Numbered from the stretch's first letter, positions 9,787 to 19,381 are shown. The stretch: DNA of 64,000 nt from Paenibacillus apiarius (GCF_017052585.1 NZ_JAFFHZ010000001.1:124001-188000), one strand, 5' to 3'. The notes: a model not told the origin generated them from the letters alone. Numbers and translations are program-made.

Positions 9787-9825
9787 AAATAAAGAAGAGG
9801 GGGCATCTGCCCCTCTTCTTTATTT
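9787..9825. terminator. Bidirectional terminator between fnr and the fucosidase gene
   Basis: Perfect 16-bp stem AAATAAAGAAGAGGGG / CCCCTCTTCTTTATTT with a 7-nt loop, lying between convergent genes. A/T-rich arms provide T tracts on both strands. Confidence 0.9.
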
Positions 9826-9861
9826 ATCGGTAACATCATTGTTGCAAAATTATATTCGCTA

Positions 9862-11265
9862 CTAAGCTGTAATGCGGAAAACATGAGCAATAGGCGCTTT
9901 TTCTGCAAGCTCAGATGCCGGGAGAGTGATGTTTACTCCATCCTCTACGCGTTTGAAGTCCAACACCTCATCCGTACCGACCAATTCCACTTTGCCTACA
10001 GCGCCGGTATATGGAATGAATACGTTTTCCTCAACAAGCGTATTGTCTGAAGGGTACAGGTACGAGCAATATACCGTATTTCCTTTGCGGGTAAACGCAC
10101 ACTGCTTCGTAAAATACGGCGCGCAAATTCTTGTGCCGTAAACAGCCTCTCCGTAAGTTTTCATCCACGTTCCCATTTCCTTCATCCGGACAATAGCCCC
10201 TTCCGGCAGCCGTCCATCCGGTTGTGGACCGACGTTCAACGCGAGGTTTCCGCCTTTTGCCACAACTTCGAGCAAAATATGGACAAGCTGCCGTGTTGGC
10301 TTGTACTTATCTTCATAGCGGAAAGAGAACGACGTTCCCATCGTAATGCAGCTTTCCCACGGAACATCCATCGGTCCTTCAGGGATCGTCTGCTCCGGCG
10401 TGATGATATTTTCGTACGGTCCGCCTACCGTCCGGTCGGCAGAAAGGAGCCAAGGCTGTTGCTCGCGCGCACGCTCGACGACCTCGCCAAGGCGTATATC
10501 TTGCCACACTCTGCTGCCTTCTCTTACCCATCCGGCATCCAGCCACAGCACATCGATACGGCCGTACTTTGTCAACAGCTCCATGATTTGCTCATGAGTG
10601 AATTGAACGAATTTTTCCCATAGCTCAGGATGCTCCTTCGGATTGTACGACGGTCCGCGCCATGTCTTGTTGCCTCGCTCCATGTCAGGTGCCCAATAAT
10701 AGGGAGTATGCCAATCGGCTTTGGAGAAATAGGTTGCAATTGCCAGGCCTTTATCACGGAACGCATCGAACAGATGCTTGCAGATATCGGCATATTTGTG
10801 CGAGTGAAACGGCGTATCCGCTCCCGTAATCTTGTAGTCAGTCGTTTGCGTATCCCACATGCAGAACCCGTCATGATGTTTCGTCGTAAAAATCAAGTAT
10901 TTGAATCCGCCTTCCGCCGCCAAATCAGCCCATACGTCCGGTTGGAAACGGACCGGATTGAACGTCTTGTTTAGATCGAAATATTGCCGCTTCAGTTCTT
11001 CGCCGTCCACATCCCAGTCGATACCGTCCCGGGACCAGTCTGCATCCTCGTCGCTAAGCGCCCAAGATTCCACAACTCCCAATTGGGAATACGTCCCCCA
11101 GTGCATCATGAAGCCGAGCTTTTGGTCTTTGAACCATTCCAGACGCTCCTGCAATTGCGGTTCTTCCGGCTTCACCCATTCATCTTCCGCACTGAAGTTG
11201 TGTACGCCTTGCTCCACTACTTGCTCTTCCTGTTGCGCATCGTCATGCTGAGTCGCTTCACTCAT
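9862..11265 (-). CDS. Alpha-L-fucosidase, glycoside hydrolase family 29, cytosolic
   Basis: Hydrolyses terminal alpha-L-fucosides with retention of configuration. The 467 residues show GFMMHWGTYSQLG (51-63), TTKHHDGFCMWD (127-138) and the nucleophile region RIDVLWLDAGW with Asp243, all typical of GH29. A small beta-sandwich end domain follows (about 375-467). There is no signal peptide; the N-terminus is an acidic, glutamine-rich tail (HDDAQQEEQVVEQ), so the enzyme should act on imported oligosaccharides. The start at 11265 has GGGAGGTT upstream. It stands alone between two terminators with a palindrome 40 bp upstream of its start. It may supply fucose to the oxidative sugar operon at 31-38 kb, but that link is inference. 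Confidence 0.92.
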   Translation of the reverse strand: MSEATQHDDAQQEEQVVEQGVHNFSAEDEWVKPEEPQLQERLEWFKDQKLGFMMHWGTYSQLGVVESWALSDEDADWSRDGIDWDVDGEELKRQYFDLNKTFNPVRFQPDVWADLAAEGGFKYLIFTTKHHDGFCMWDTQTTDYKITGADTPFHSHKYADICKHLFDAFRDKGLAIATYFSKADWHTPYYWAPDMERGNKTWRGPSYNPKEHPELWEKFVQFTHEQIMELLTKYGRIDVLWLDAGWVREGSRVWQDIRLGEVVERAREQQPWLLSADRTVGGPYENIITPEQTIPEGPMDVPWESCITMGTSFSFRYEDKYKPTRQLVHILLEVVAKGGNLALNVGPQPDGRLPEGAIVRMKEMGTWMKTYGEAVYGTRICAPYFTKQCAFTRKGNTVYCSYLYPSDNTLVEENVFIPYTGAVGKVELVGTDEVLDFKRVEDGVNITLPASELAEKAPIAHVFRITA

Positions 11266-11304
11266 TGTTTGTAACCTCCCATTATGGAACTGCATAGCCT
11301 ATTC

Positions 11305-11319
11305 GAAACAAAATGTTTC
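11305..11319. promoter_or_regulatory. Operator-like palindrome upstream of the fucosidase gene
   Basis: GAAACA-AAA-TGTTTC, a perfect 6-3-6 inverted repeat about 40 bp upstream of the start codon. The cognate regulator is unknown. Confidence 0.5.
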
Positions 11320-11603
11320 CGCTAACATGGTACATCCCTAGTAAACCAGATAAAGGAGGCTCTGCGCAACATACAAATTTCTTCCCCTTACCTTTTTTCC
11401 ACGAAATAGACGAGTACAGATATTCTCCTTTTCCGCACGCAAATAGAGAGCGATACACTATCGCGAACGCATGCCGGGGATTATTCTGTCTCTGAGTCTC
11501 GGGGAGAATGATGCTAAGAACGATTTACTCGGAGTTGGCCGACCTTGCATCGGTAATATGGCAGTTAACACGACAGCATCACGACAATGAATATTGCGTC
11601 ACA
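11320..11603. other. Non-coding region upstream of the fucosidase gene
   Basis: About 280 bp with no convincing ORF or structured element. It presumably carries the fucosidase promoter. Confidence 0.5.
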
Positions 11604-11640
11604 ATAAAAAAGCCTAGAGCCATATACTTGCTCCAGACTT
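11604..11640 (-). terminator. Terminator of the nirB-nirD-FNT operon
   Basis: Minus-strand stem AAGTCTGGAGC / GCTCTAGGCTT with two mismatched positions, followed by TTTTT. It lies about 80 bp past the transporter stop. Confidence 0.6.
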
Positions 11641-11721
11641 ATTGCTTATCGACTTATCTGCTTTATGAATGCGATATTGGCTTTTGAATACTTGGATTTC
11701 CTGTATATAGCTGCTTTGAAT

Positions 11722-12513
11722 TTAGATTTTGCTGCGAGCGCTTCTGACCGGGCTGATGAACCAGTAAGCTATTCCGACGAAGACGGCCCCGCCGACAATG
11801 TTGCCGAGCGTGACGGGCACCATGTTGTGCAGCCAGCCCGCCAGCGTAATCGTATCCGGATGCTGCGGCAAGAGCAGCGCCACGGTCATGAGCGACATGT
11901 TCGCCACGCTATGTTCGAACCCGGTGGCGATGAATGCGTATAGCATCCACCAGATGAGCAGCAGCTTCGCAATGTCTTCTTTGGCACGCATGGATGTCCA
12001 AATGGCCAGACAGACAAGCCAGTTACATAAAATGCCGCGGAAAAACAACTCCGTTACCGGCATGCTCATCTTGTTCGCTGTCGCCGCGAACAGCAGATGC
12101 TCTGCCGGAATGCCGCCGAATACGCCTGAAGCTTTAATGAGCAGGCTAAACAGAACTGCACCGAGCAAATTACCGGCAAAGACGATAGCCCAGTTTTTCA
12201 ACGTGTGCGTCCATGGTGTTTTGCCGGATAAGCTGCTTACTGTAAACAGCATGTTGTTGCCCGTGAACAGTTCTGACCCGGCAAAAATGACGAGTGTGAG
12301 CGCAATCCCGAATGACATGCCCATCACCATCGGAACGGCGGGCGAACCGGCTGCTTTAAAGTTGCCGCCCACTGTGAAAATAAGCATGATGCCGAAGCCG
12401 ACATACGCCCCTGCAAGCATTGCGGCTACCACGTAACGGAGCAAACCGCTGGCCATCAGCTTCTTTTTCGCTTCAACTGCCTCATTGATTTTTTCCAATG
12501 TCGGTGTATACAT
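11722..12513 (-). CDS. Formate/nitrite channel of the FNT family (NirC-like)
   Basis: A pentameric-type membrane channel for small monovalent anions. The 263 residues contain six hydrophobic segments and the FNT signatures GAYVGFGIMLIFTVGG, FAGSELFTGNN and GILCNWLVCLAIW. The conserved GFEHSVANM near residue 205 carries the central histidine. The start at 12513 is set by GGAGGG; the in-frame TTG six codons upstream overlaps that site. It is the third gene after nirB and nirD, 101 bp downstream on the same strand, so nitrite import (or export) is more likely than formate. Because pfl lies 6 kb away, a formate role cannot be excluded. Confidence 0.92.
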   Translation of the reverse strand: MYTPTLEKINEAVEAKKKLMASGLLRYVVAAMLAGAYVGFGIMLIFTVGGNFKAAGSPAVPMVMGMSFGIALTLVIFAGSELFTGNNMLFTVSSLSGKTPWTHTLKNWAIVFAGNLLGAVLFSLLIKASGVFGGIPAEHLLFAATANKMSMPVTELFFRGILCNWLVCLAIWTSMRAKEDIAKLLLIWWMLYAFIATGFEHSVANMSLMTVALLLPQHPDTITLAGWLHNMVPVTLGNIVGGAVFVGIAYWFISPVRSARSKI

Positions 12514-12614
12514 GGGTTTCTCTCCCTCCAAACGTGCATGCCGACATCATATCCCTATCCATTTATCTATGTTCTAATTACTGCGGCTGCCACTGCCGCC
12601 CAACGTCTAATGGT

Positions 12615-12941
12615 TTACGCCACGGCGATGTATACTGCAGCTTCTTCAAGGCGAACAGGGAAGGTGCGGGCCTGCCCCGTGTCGGGCGCTTGCACACACC
12701 CGTCGCGCAGATCGATCTTCCAATCATGCAGCGGATCGTACAAATAATAGCCGGAGACGATTCCTTCGCTTAACGGTCCGCCTTTCGGATGTGGACTGCG
12801 GTTCTCAATTGCATATACGGCCTCCGTCGTATGGAATACCGCCACCTCTATGCCATTGATCAATACGACACGCCCCACTCTAGGGATAAAATCTTCCAGT
12901 TGGCCGACGGCAACCCATGATGCCTCCCTATTTATTGACAT
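12615..12941 (-). CDS. nirD: Nitrite reductase (NADH) small subunit
   Basis: A 108-residue Rieske-like fold protein (NirD/NasE type). It shows the sequence AVYAIENRSPHPKGGPLSEG and HDWKIDLRDG at the positions where true Rieske proteins have CxH and CxxH boxes. The cysteines are missing, as is normal for NirD, which binds no 2Fe-2S cluster. It pairs with NirB, encoded 33 bp upstream. Length equals that of B. subtilis NasE. Confidence 0.94.
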   Translation of the reverse strand: MSINREASWVAVGQLEDFIPRVGRVVLINGIEVAVFHTTEAVYAIENRSPHPKGGPLSEGIVSGYYLYDPLHDWKIDLRDGCVQAPDTGQARTFPVRLEEAAVYIAVA

Positions 12942-12974
12942 ATGCCAACGCTCCTTTCGTCACTATATCTCCCT

Positions 12975-15398
12975 TTATTGATGAACGAAGACTTTACCGA
13001 ACATCTTGTCGCGCAGATCTTGATCAGCAATAACTTGCCGCCACGGTTCCTCCGCACGCGACGACAAAGCTTCATCCATCCGTGCCACCAGCTGTTTGCG
13101 TCCCTCCGCGTCTTCAACCGTCGTCTTATGAATATGCTCCAATCCGATTCTTTCCACCCAATCCGAGGTGCGCTCCAAGTAATTCGCCGTTTCACGATAG
13201 TGTTGAAGGACTGCCGCAGTAATTTCAATAAGCTCTTCATCCGTCTTCACCTTGCACAGCAAGTCAGCCAAACGCGCCTTAATGCCGCCGTTGCCTCCGA
13301 TATAAATTTCCCAACCGCCGTCGTTCCCGACGATGCCGATATCCTTCGTGCACGATTCAGCGCAGTTGCGCGGACAGCCGTTGACGGCGAACTTTACTTT
13401 GGCAGGGTAATCGATGCGTTCGAACTTGCGTTCCAATAGAGCGCCCATTCCCATCGAATCCTGCGTGCCGAAGCGGCAATAGGTCGCGCCAACGCATGTC
13501 TTGACGGTACGCAGCGATTTGGCATAGGCATAACCGGACGGCATGTTCAGCTCCTCCCATACGCTCGGCAAATCTTCCTTTTTCACACCGACGATATCGA
13601 TTCGTTGCCCGCCTGTCATTTTCACGAGCGGCACGTTATATTTTAACGATACGTCTGCTATCTTCTTCAATTCCGCCGGTGTCGTCATACCGCCGTACAT
13701 GCGCGGCACGACTGTATAGGTGCCGTCCTTCTGAATGTTCGCATTCATGCGCTCGTTGACAAAGCGCGAGTCTTTCTCGTCTCGATGCGTAAGCGGCCAA
13801 ATCATGCCCAAGTAATAGTTCAGTGCCGGCCGGCACTTGGAGCAGCCTTCCTCCTGCTTCCAGTCGAGCCTGCGCATAACCTCTGTCGTCGAACGGAGCC
13901 CCTGCTCCCGAATAGCCGCTACAATCTCGTCGCGTGTCAACGTCGTGCAGCCGCATATCCCCTGCTTGCCCCCAGCTTCAAAGCCGTCACCGAGCACGTG
14001 CTGCAGCAGTTGTTCCACCAATGGCTTGCATCCGCCGCAAGAACGGGATGCGCCTGTGCAGGCTTTGACCTCGTCAAGTGTCGTTAAGCCCTGCTCCGAG
14101 ATGGCGTCCACGATCATCTTTTTGGTGACGCCATTGCAGCCGCATACGATATCATCATCGGCAAAGTCGGCAGCCGCGTTTGCTTTCGTGCCGCAGCATC
14201 CTCCCGCACCGGTCAGCTCGTTATAGAGTTCCTCCGTCATTTCCGCGCCTTGCTTGACGAGCCGTTCCAATTTCGAGGCGTCGTCGATATTGCCAAACAG
14301 CACGGCGCCAGCAATAACGTTATCTTTCAGGACAATTTTTTTGTAGGTGCCTTTCCAAGCATCATGGAACGTCACGCATACGCATTCCGGCGTCTCCAAG
14401 AACAGGCCTGTCGAGAATACGTCCACGCCGGATACCTTCAACTTCGTCGAGCATACCGAGCCTTCATACGGCTTCGTATCTACTCCGGCCAAGGCCTTGG
14501 CCAACACCGCGCCTTGTTCGAACAACGGGGCGACGAGCCCATAGCATACGCCGCGGTGCTCCGTACATTCGCCTACGGCATATACGTCCGTTGCTGCGGT
14601 GCGCATATAATCGTCCACTACGATGCCACGATTGACAATCAGTTCACTGGCTCGGGCAAGGTCCACGTTCGGACGAATGCCTACGGCCATTACGACGAAT
14701 TCCGCTTCCAGCTCGGTGCCGTCGCTGAAGCGCAGCCCTTCGACGCGGTCGCCGCCGAACAGCTCCTGTGTCTGTTTGCCGAGCGCGAACTTGAGCCCTT
14801 GCCGCTCCAATTCCGCCTGCAGCATGCGGGCCGCCTTCTCATCAAGCTGCCGTTCCATCAGGAAATCCGGCAGATGGACAACCGTCACGTCCATCCCGAG
14901 CTGCACGAGCCCTTTGGCCGCCTCTAGACCGAGCAAGCCGCCGCCGATAACGGCCGCTTTCTTGTACAGCTTCGCGGCCTCCATCATCCGGTCGCAGTCT
15001 TCTATGCTGCGGAAGCCGATGACGCCTTGTTTATCAGCTCCCGGGACCGGCAGGATGAACGGCGTCGATCCCGTGGCAATGATAACACGGTCGTAGCCGA
15101 CTTCGCGCCCGTTGTCCATGTGGACGACACGGCGGGCCGTGTCCACCTTCGTCGCTGTCGTGCCGGCATAAAGGGTAATGCCCGCTTCGTCGTACCAAGC
15201 GCGCGGGTTGATGACAATATCGTCCATCGTCTTGCTGCCATCCAACACGTAGGACAGCATGATGCGGTTGTAATTCGGATGCGGCTCTTGACCGATGACA
15301 GTAATGTCGTAGCTGTCGGTCAGTTTCATCAACTGCTCCACCGCGTTCATCCCCGCCATCCCGTTTCCGATAACGACCAATTGCAGTTTGCGTGTCAT
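12975..15398 (-). CDS. nirB: Assimilatory/ammonifying nitrite reductase (NADH) large subunit
   Basis: Reduces nitrite to ammonium with NADH in the cytosol. The start at 15398 (MTRKLQLVVIGNGMAG) has GGAGGAGG upstream and yields 807 residues, close to B. subtilis NasD. The N-terminal FAD/NAD(P)-binding domain (about 1-400) has ATGSTPFILPVPG and GGGLLGLEAA. Two BFD-like cysteine clusters follow (CGCNGVTKK...CGGCKP and CGCTTLTRD...CSKCRP). Then comes the sirohaem/4Fe-4S nitrite reductase module with TCVGATYCRFGTQDS and NGCPRNCAESC. All cofactor cysteines are present. It heads the operon with nirD and the FNT channel; an FNR-like box lies 200 bp upstream. Confidence 0.97.
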   Translation of the reverse strand: MTRKLQLVVIGNGMAGMNAVEQLMKLTDSYDITVIGQEPHPNYNRIMLSYVLDGSKTMDDIVINPRAWYDEAGITLYAGTTATKVDTARRVVHMDNGREVGYDRVIIATGSTPFILPVPGADKQGVIGFRSIEDCDRMMEAAKLYKKAAVIGGGLLGLEAAKGLVQLGMDVTVVHLPDFLMERQLDEKAARMLQAELERQGLKFALGKQTQELFGGDRVEGLRFSDGTELEAEFVVMAVGIRPNVDLARASELIVNRGIVVDDYMRTAATDVYAVGECTEHRGVCYGLVAPLFEQGAVLAKALAGVDTKPYEGSVCSTKLKVSGVDVFSTGLFLETPECVCVTFHDAWKGTYKKIVLKDNVIAGAVLFGNIDDASKLERLVKQGAEMTEELYNELTGAGGCCGTKANAAADFADDDIVCGCNGVTKKMIVDAISEQGLTTLDEVKACTGASRSCGGCKPLVEQLLQHVLGDGFEAGGKQGICGCTTLTRDEIVAAIREQGLRSTTEVMRRLDWKQEEGCSKCRPALNYYLGMIWPLTHRDEKDSRFVNERMNANIQKDGTYTVVPRMYGGMTTPAELKKIADVSLKYNVPLVKMTGGQRIDIVGVKKEDLPSVWEELNMPSGYAYAKSLRTVKTCVGATYCRFGTQDSMGMGALLERKFERIDYPAKVKFAVNGCPRNCAESCTKDIGIVGNDGGWEIYIGGNGGIKARLADLLCKVKTDEELIEITAAVLQHYRETANYLERTSDWVERIGLEHIHKTTVEDAEGRKQLVARMDEALSSRAEEPWRQVIADQDLRDKMFGKVFVHQ

Positions 15399-15589
15399 GA
15401 TTGGTTCCTCCTCCATCGCCCGCATAATGTCAGCAAGCGGATTTACACATGTACATGTTCTATTTTTCACATAACATAACGCAAAGCGCCCTTCTTCTTG
15501 TATCCCTATCTAACTGCATGTTCCCAATAAGCTCGAGTTATGATATGTTGATCACATCTGTATCTTACTGGAAATAGATGAACCTGAAG

Positions 15590-15605
15590 TGTGATTACGC
15601 TCACT
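15590..15605. promoter_or_regulatory. FNR-like box upstream of nirB, inside a longer palindrome
   Basis: TGTGATTACGCTCACT, one mismatch from TGTGA-N6-TCACA. The flanks extend the symmetry (TGAAGTG on the left, CACTTCA on the right). Nearly the same element precedes the RIC gene at 22896-22911. Confidence 0.65.
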
Positions 15606-15714
15606 TCAATTATGGCAATTTTCACAATTTCAACTTTATACCAGCGACTGGTCACAATTTGTTCATCCATACAAGCGGCTCCTATCCCGCATGTTAGTCT
15701 GAACATACAAGAAG

Positions 15715-15757
15715 CCCTTGAATTCAGCTTGCTTGGCGGCAAACCTGAATTCAAGGG
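15715..15757 (-). terminator. Terminator after the two-repeat lipoprotein gene
   Basis: Perfect 13-bp stem CCCTTGAATTCAG / CTGAATTCAAGGG with a 17-nt loop, 25 bp past the stop at 15783. The minus-strand tail CTTCTTGT is weakly T-rich. Confidence 0.65.
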
Positions 15758-15782
15758 CCATGTCTCCATTCATCATGAAGCA

Positions 15783-16535
15783 TCAGGGCGAAATATTCAA
15801 TTCCACGCGGTCATCCGGTTGAAGGATTTGCTCCAATCCTTTATCTAGTTGCATCGGGGTATCGTTCACTTTAATGTTGACCGTTACGGAGCTATCCAGC
15901 TTGTGATTGCCGATAATTGTCACATCTGTTCCGTCTGGCGACAATTCAATGAGAGCAAACTCCCCGATAAGGTCGCTGACTTTCATCTGTTCCTGCCACG
16001 ACACCGCATAGGAATTTGTTATTTCAGGCACCGTCTTGCCTCCATCAATCCGCAAGGTGAAGCCGGGAGATGGAGCCGCATTTGTTTTTACGTCATGCCG
16101 TTTGACAAAGACGACGATCGAATCATTCGGCTGCATGCTGTTCTCCATGGACTCGGGCTTCCTAAGTTCCTCATCGTTTAACAAAATGCCCCAACCCATC
16201 TTGGTGTCCAGCGACACGTCTCCGACAGATGCGATACTGAGATGATCTTCTGCCAATTTCACGGAGCCTGACTGCTTCAACGCTTCTGTCACCGTCATCC
16301 CCGACTTCCACTCCAACGATATATGTTCAGATAAATTTGGTATATAGGATCCGCCATCAATTTTGATCGTAATTTTAGGTGTCGGAACTGGTTTTTCTTC
16401 GGATATCATTTCATTTTGATCAGGTGCTTTAGAACACGCTGCGGTAAAAAGAAGCAGCAGCAACGCGAGCAGCGTTCCTCTCCTCTGTACACGCCTAATG
16501 TAGTTGAGCGTCTGATGTATCATGCCTTCACTCAC
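15783..16535 (-). CDS. Lipoprotein with two tandem beta-grasp-like repeats
   Basis: About 250 residues. A lipoprotein signal (LLALLLLLFTAACSK) ends in a lipobox with Cys near residue 34 of the chosen start, GTG at 16535 (GAGGG at 7-nt spacing; ATG 16523 and 16601 have poorer sites). Two repeats of about 80 residues follow, beginning ITIKIDGGSYIP and FTLRIDGGKTVPEI. Each has a W..MTV/MKVSDL core and ends in a PNDSIVVF or PDDRVELN strand. This resembles DUF4430-like or ubiquitin-like extracellular ligand domains, but I cannot assign a ligand. It is monocistronic, between the Bce-like module and nirB; no functional link is evident. Confidence 0.7.
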   Translation of the reverse strand: MSEGMIHQTLNYIRRVQRRGTLLALLLLLFTAACSKAPDQNEMISEEKPVPTPKITIKIDGGSYIPNLSEHISLEWKSGMTVTEALKQSGSVKLAEDHLSIASVGDVSLDTKMGWGILLNDEELRKPESMENSMQPNDSIVVFVKRHDVKTNAAPSPGFTLRIDGGKTVPEITNSYAVSWQEQMKVSDLIGEFALIELSPDGTDVTIIGNHKLDSSVTVNIKVNDTPMQLDKGLEQILQPDDRVELNISP

Positions 16536-16665
16536 TTTCTTGCCCTCTATTTCAATGCTTGCACTTGGACTTCTAAGTCTATTATGCAGCAAAGAGGTCA
16601 AGAAATCGTATCAATCCCGTAACAAAAAATGTCCGTTTATTCATTTCTCGACAAGATAAGGCTGT

Positions 16666-18630
16666 TTACATGACGACTTCCTCCAATATTTTTTTCATGT
16701 AAGCGCGCCGGGCCGCTAAAAAATAGATCGTCTGCATCAGCACGAACATGCCGACCACGATGAGAGCATACCACATCACGTTCGTCATCATCAGATTGCT
16801 GAGTGTCTTCATGGCGAACATCGTATGCATGCTGCCAACCAAGCAAGGAGCAAAGAAGATGAGTCCGACCTGCACCGTCACGACGTGCCTGATTTCTTTG
16901 ATCGACAGCCCGATGCGCGTTAGCGCCCTGAAATGAGCTTGATCGTCCTGCAGATCGGTAAACAATTTAAAATAGATAACACTTCCGCTGGCAAGAAAGA
17001 ATAACAGGCTGATAAACATTCCGATGAACAGCGTCAATGCCGTCGCATGCATATAATCGTTCCACATTTCTACGCGGCTTGTTACGTAGTAATTCCCATT
17101 TTCATTTTTCGGCAAATGATCGCGTATTTTCTGATCGAGCCTGATGGAATTCTCCCAATTGTTCCAGTTGTACACTTGAATGGTGCGGGCAGCGGAGTCG
17201 GGAGCCGCTTTATACATCTTATGGAGGATGAGATCATCCACGACGAGCAAATTGAAACCATAATAAACCCGATCAAGCACCCGCTTCTGGATGCGCTTCG
17301 TTACATTCAGCATCGCGGTATGCTCGCTTTCATCAATGGTCGCCTTCATCGCGCCTGTATATTTTTTTTCGTCTGCCGGCGGGCGCGAGCCTATACTTCC
17401 GTACCCTTCGACACTCGCTTGATTCACGAGAATCGCCTCATTCCCGGCAACGGACAGGGGGGGCTCGTTCAGAATTCCGGCCATGCGGTTATAATCGGAT
17501 ACGGCAATCATGCCGCTATAATCATCTTCGAACCGCTCGCCTTTTATTTTAACCTGCACATGCCGAATCTCGGCAAAATCCGTAATCTCGAACCCGTCAT
17601 CCTTCCCCCACCCCTTCACCAGTTCGGGAAGCAGTACGGGAACGTCATTTTTGGTCGAGCTTAATGTGAATACATAAGGATTCTCTATGAGCGTTTGCTC
17701 CCTCATGCCTTGATCAATGGAATAAAACGTGGCCGTCGCCGTCAATATGACAGCGCACAAAATCGAAACATTGAACAATACCCGCGCATTATCCTTCAAT
17801 TTAAACGCCGCTTGCGACACGTTCAGCAAATGCGTGCGGCGGTAATAAAATCGTTTATTTTGCTGCAGGAGCCTGATGATGGCCACGCTAAGCTGCGTGA
17901 ACAAAAAGTATGTGCCCAGCACCGTAAACCCAATCGTCGGCAGTGCCGTCGCGATAAACAGCTCCATATTCGTGACGAACGCCAAGCTGTAGCCCAGCAT
18001 CAAGGAGAACAACGCCAAAATAACGAGGACCCAAGAAAATTTTGGCGGCTTTTTGGGCTGCTTCTCCGAGCGGATTAAATCGATAATTTCCGTGCGTCCT
18101 ACTTTTCTGAGCGAAAACAGGGAGATGGCGGCGAACAATGCCAAGTAACCCGCAACCGTCACCAGTATGGCTGACGAATCGATATAGAACCGTATCGGGG
18201 ATTCCACGCCCAGCATGCGAGACATTGCCAACAGAAACAGCTTCGTGACGATGGTGCCAATTCCCATCCCGACGACAATCGCCAGCGAAGAAATCGTCAT
18301 ATTTTCATAAAAAACCAAGCGCCGCAGCTGTGCCTTCGTCATGCCGAACAGCGTTAGAAGCCCGAATTCCTTCTGTCTCGATTTCAAAAAAGCCGAACTC
18401 GAATAGAGGGTGAAGAAAAAAGAGAAGATGATAATCAAATATTCGCAAGCCACCATCATTTTTCGCACCGTATCGCCGCCGCGAATATTTCCGTTCACGA
18501 CATCGGGATGATAAATGAATGCGGCGTACACGAAAAATATCATCACGGCAACGACGCTGCTTAAAAAATAGGCGCTGTACCGGTGCCAGCTTCCGCGTAC
18601 GTTACTGGTAGCGAGCCGTCGGAACGTCAT
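16666..18630 (-). CDS. BceB-type ABC transporter permease
   Basis: A 654-residue FtsX-family permease. Four membrane segments lie near the N-terminus, then two more with a large extracellular domain (about 310-520), and four near the C-terminus. This is the ten-segment layout of BceB, YxdM and VraG. The C-terminal FRALTRIGLSIKEIRHVVTV stretch is characteristic. These permeases both remove peptide antibiotics such as bacitracin or cationic peptides from their lipid targets and pass the signal to the partner kinase. The start at 18630 overlaps the ATPase gene by 29 bp, pointing to translational coupling. The peptide specificity cannot be predicted. Confidence 0.92.
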   Translation of the reverse strand: MTFRRLATSNVRGSWHRYSAYFLSSVVAVMIFFVYAAFIYHPDVVNGNIRGGDTVRKMMVACEYLIIIFSFFFTLYSSSAFLKSRQKEFGLLTLFGMTKAQLRRLVFYENMTISSLAIVVGMGIGTIVTKLFLLAMSRMLGVESPIRFYIDSSAILVTVAGYLALFAAISLFSLRKVGRTEIIDLIRSEKQPKKPPKFSWVLVILALFSLMLGYSLAFVTNMELFIATALPTIGFTVLGTYFLFTQLSVAIIRLLQQNKRFYYRRTHLLNVSQAAFKLKDNARVLFNVSILCAVILTATATFYSIDQGMREQTLIENPYVFTLSSTKNDVPVLLPELVKGWGKDDGFEITDFAEIRHVQVKIKGERFEDDYSGMIAVSDYNRMAGILNEPPLSVAGNEAILVNQASVEGYGSIGSRPPADEKKYTGAMKATIDESEHTAMLNVTKRIQKRVLDRVYYGFNLLVVDDLILHKMYKAAPDSAARTIQVYNWNNWENSIRLDQKIRDHLPKNENGNYYVTSRVEMWNDYMHATALTLFIGMFISLLFFLASGSVIYFKLFTDLQDDQAHFRALTRIGLSIKEIRHVVTVQVGLIFFAPCLVGSMHTMFAMKTLSNLMMTNVMWYALIVVGMFVLMQTIYFLAARRAYMKKILEEVVM

Positions 18631-19381
18631 CGAAGTTCCCTCCTAACAAGCTTAACGAATCCAGGATTTGTTGGAAGAAGGTCTGCCGATTTGCGCCGCG
18701 GCGAATTTCCGAGAAGAGCCGTCCGTCTTTAATGAAGATGATTCGTTTGCAGAAGCTTGCGGCAAAAGCATCATGCGTCACCATCAGAATGGTGCGATTC
18801 GCATTCTCATTCAAGTCTTCCAAGGCCATCATCACGTCTTTGGCAGACTTGGAATCCAAATTGCCCGTCAATTCATCGGCGAGCAGCAGCGAAGGCTGGT
18901 GGATGACGGCTCGCGCGATCGCGGTGCGCTGCTTCTGGCCGCCCGATACTTCGTATGTGCGTTTGTCCAATATATGCTCAATGCCGAGCCATTTTACCGC
19001 ATCTCCCAACCGGCGTTCGATCTCTTTCGTATTCACGCCGTCAAGCACAAGCGGCACGATGATGTTTTCTTTGATGCTGAGCGTGTCCAGCAGATTGAAA
19101 TCCTGGAACACGAATCCAAGCTCGCGACGCCGAAAATGCGCCAGTTTCCGATTGCTCAGCTTCACAGGATCCGTTCCGTTAATATAAACGCTGCCCGAGG
19201 TCGGGCTGTCAATCGTCGCCAAAATATTAAGAAGGGTCGTCTTCCCGCTTCCGGAGGGACCCATAATTCCTACAAATTCGCCTTTCTCCACCTGCAAGTT
19301 AATATCCTGCAAGGCAGTATAAGTCATTTTCCCTCTCGTTCCGTATACTTTCGATAGTTGTTCCGCCTTTAAAACGGCCAT
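18602..19381 (-). CDS. BceA-type ABC transporter ATP-binding protein
   Basis: A 259-residue nucleotide-binding protein. The P-loop GPSGSGKTT is near residue 40, the Q-loop is FVFQDFNLL, the signature is VSGGQKQR, and Walker B LLLADELTGNLD has the ADE form usual in LolD/BceA ATPases; the H-loop is VTHD. The start at 19381 has AAAGGAG about 10 nt upstream; an upstream in-frame ATG lacks a site. It forms a two-gene operon with the overlapping permease, preceded by a BceR-type operator and by the kinase gene's hairpin. Together these define a resistance module controlled by its own two-component system. Confidence 0.94.
   Translation of the reverse strand: MAVLKAEQLSKVYGTRGKMTYTALQDINLQVEKGEFVGIMGPSGSGKTTLLNILATIDSPTSGSVYINGTDPVKLSNRKLAHFRRRELGFVFQDFNLLDTLSIKENIIVPLVLDGVNTKEIERRLGDAVKWLGIEHILDKRTYEVSGGQKQRTAIARAVIHQPSLLLADELTGNLDSKSAKDVMMALEDLNENANRTILMVTHDAFAASFCKRIIFIKDGRLFSEIRRGANRQTFFQQILDSLSLLGGNFDDVPTARYQ

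Larger units (their letters stand above)
15399..15782. other. nirB promoter region
   Basis: Non-coding. It holds a perfect palindrome ACATGTACATGT (15447-15458), a weak FNR-like site just beside it (TGTTC-N6-TCACA, 15455-15470), the strong FNR-like box at 15590-15605 and the upstream lipoprotein's terminator. Confidence 0.7.

Noticed and set aside
15447..15458. ACATGTACATGT palindrome as a TnrA/GlnR site for nirB
   Set aside because: TnrA/GlnR sites have TGTNA-N7-TNACA; this 12-mer does not match. It is recorded only as an unassigned palindrome.
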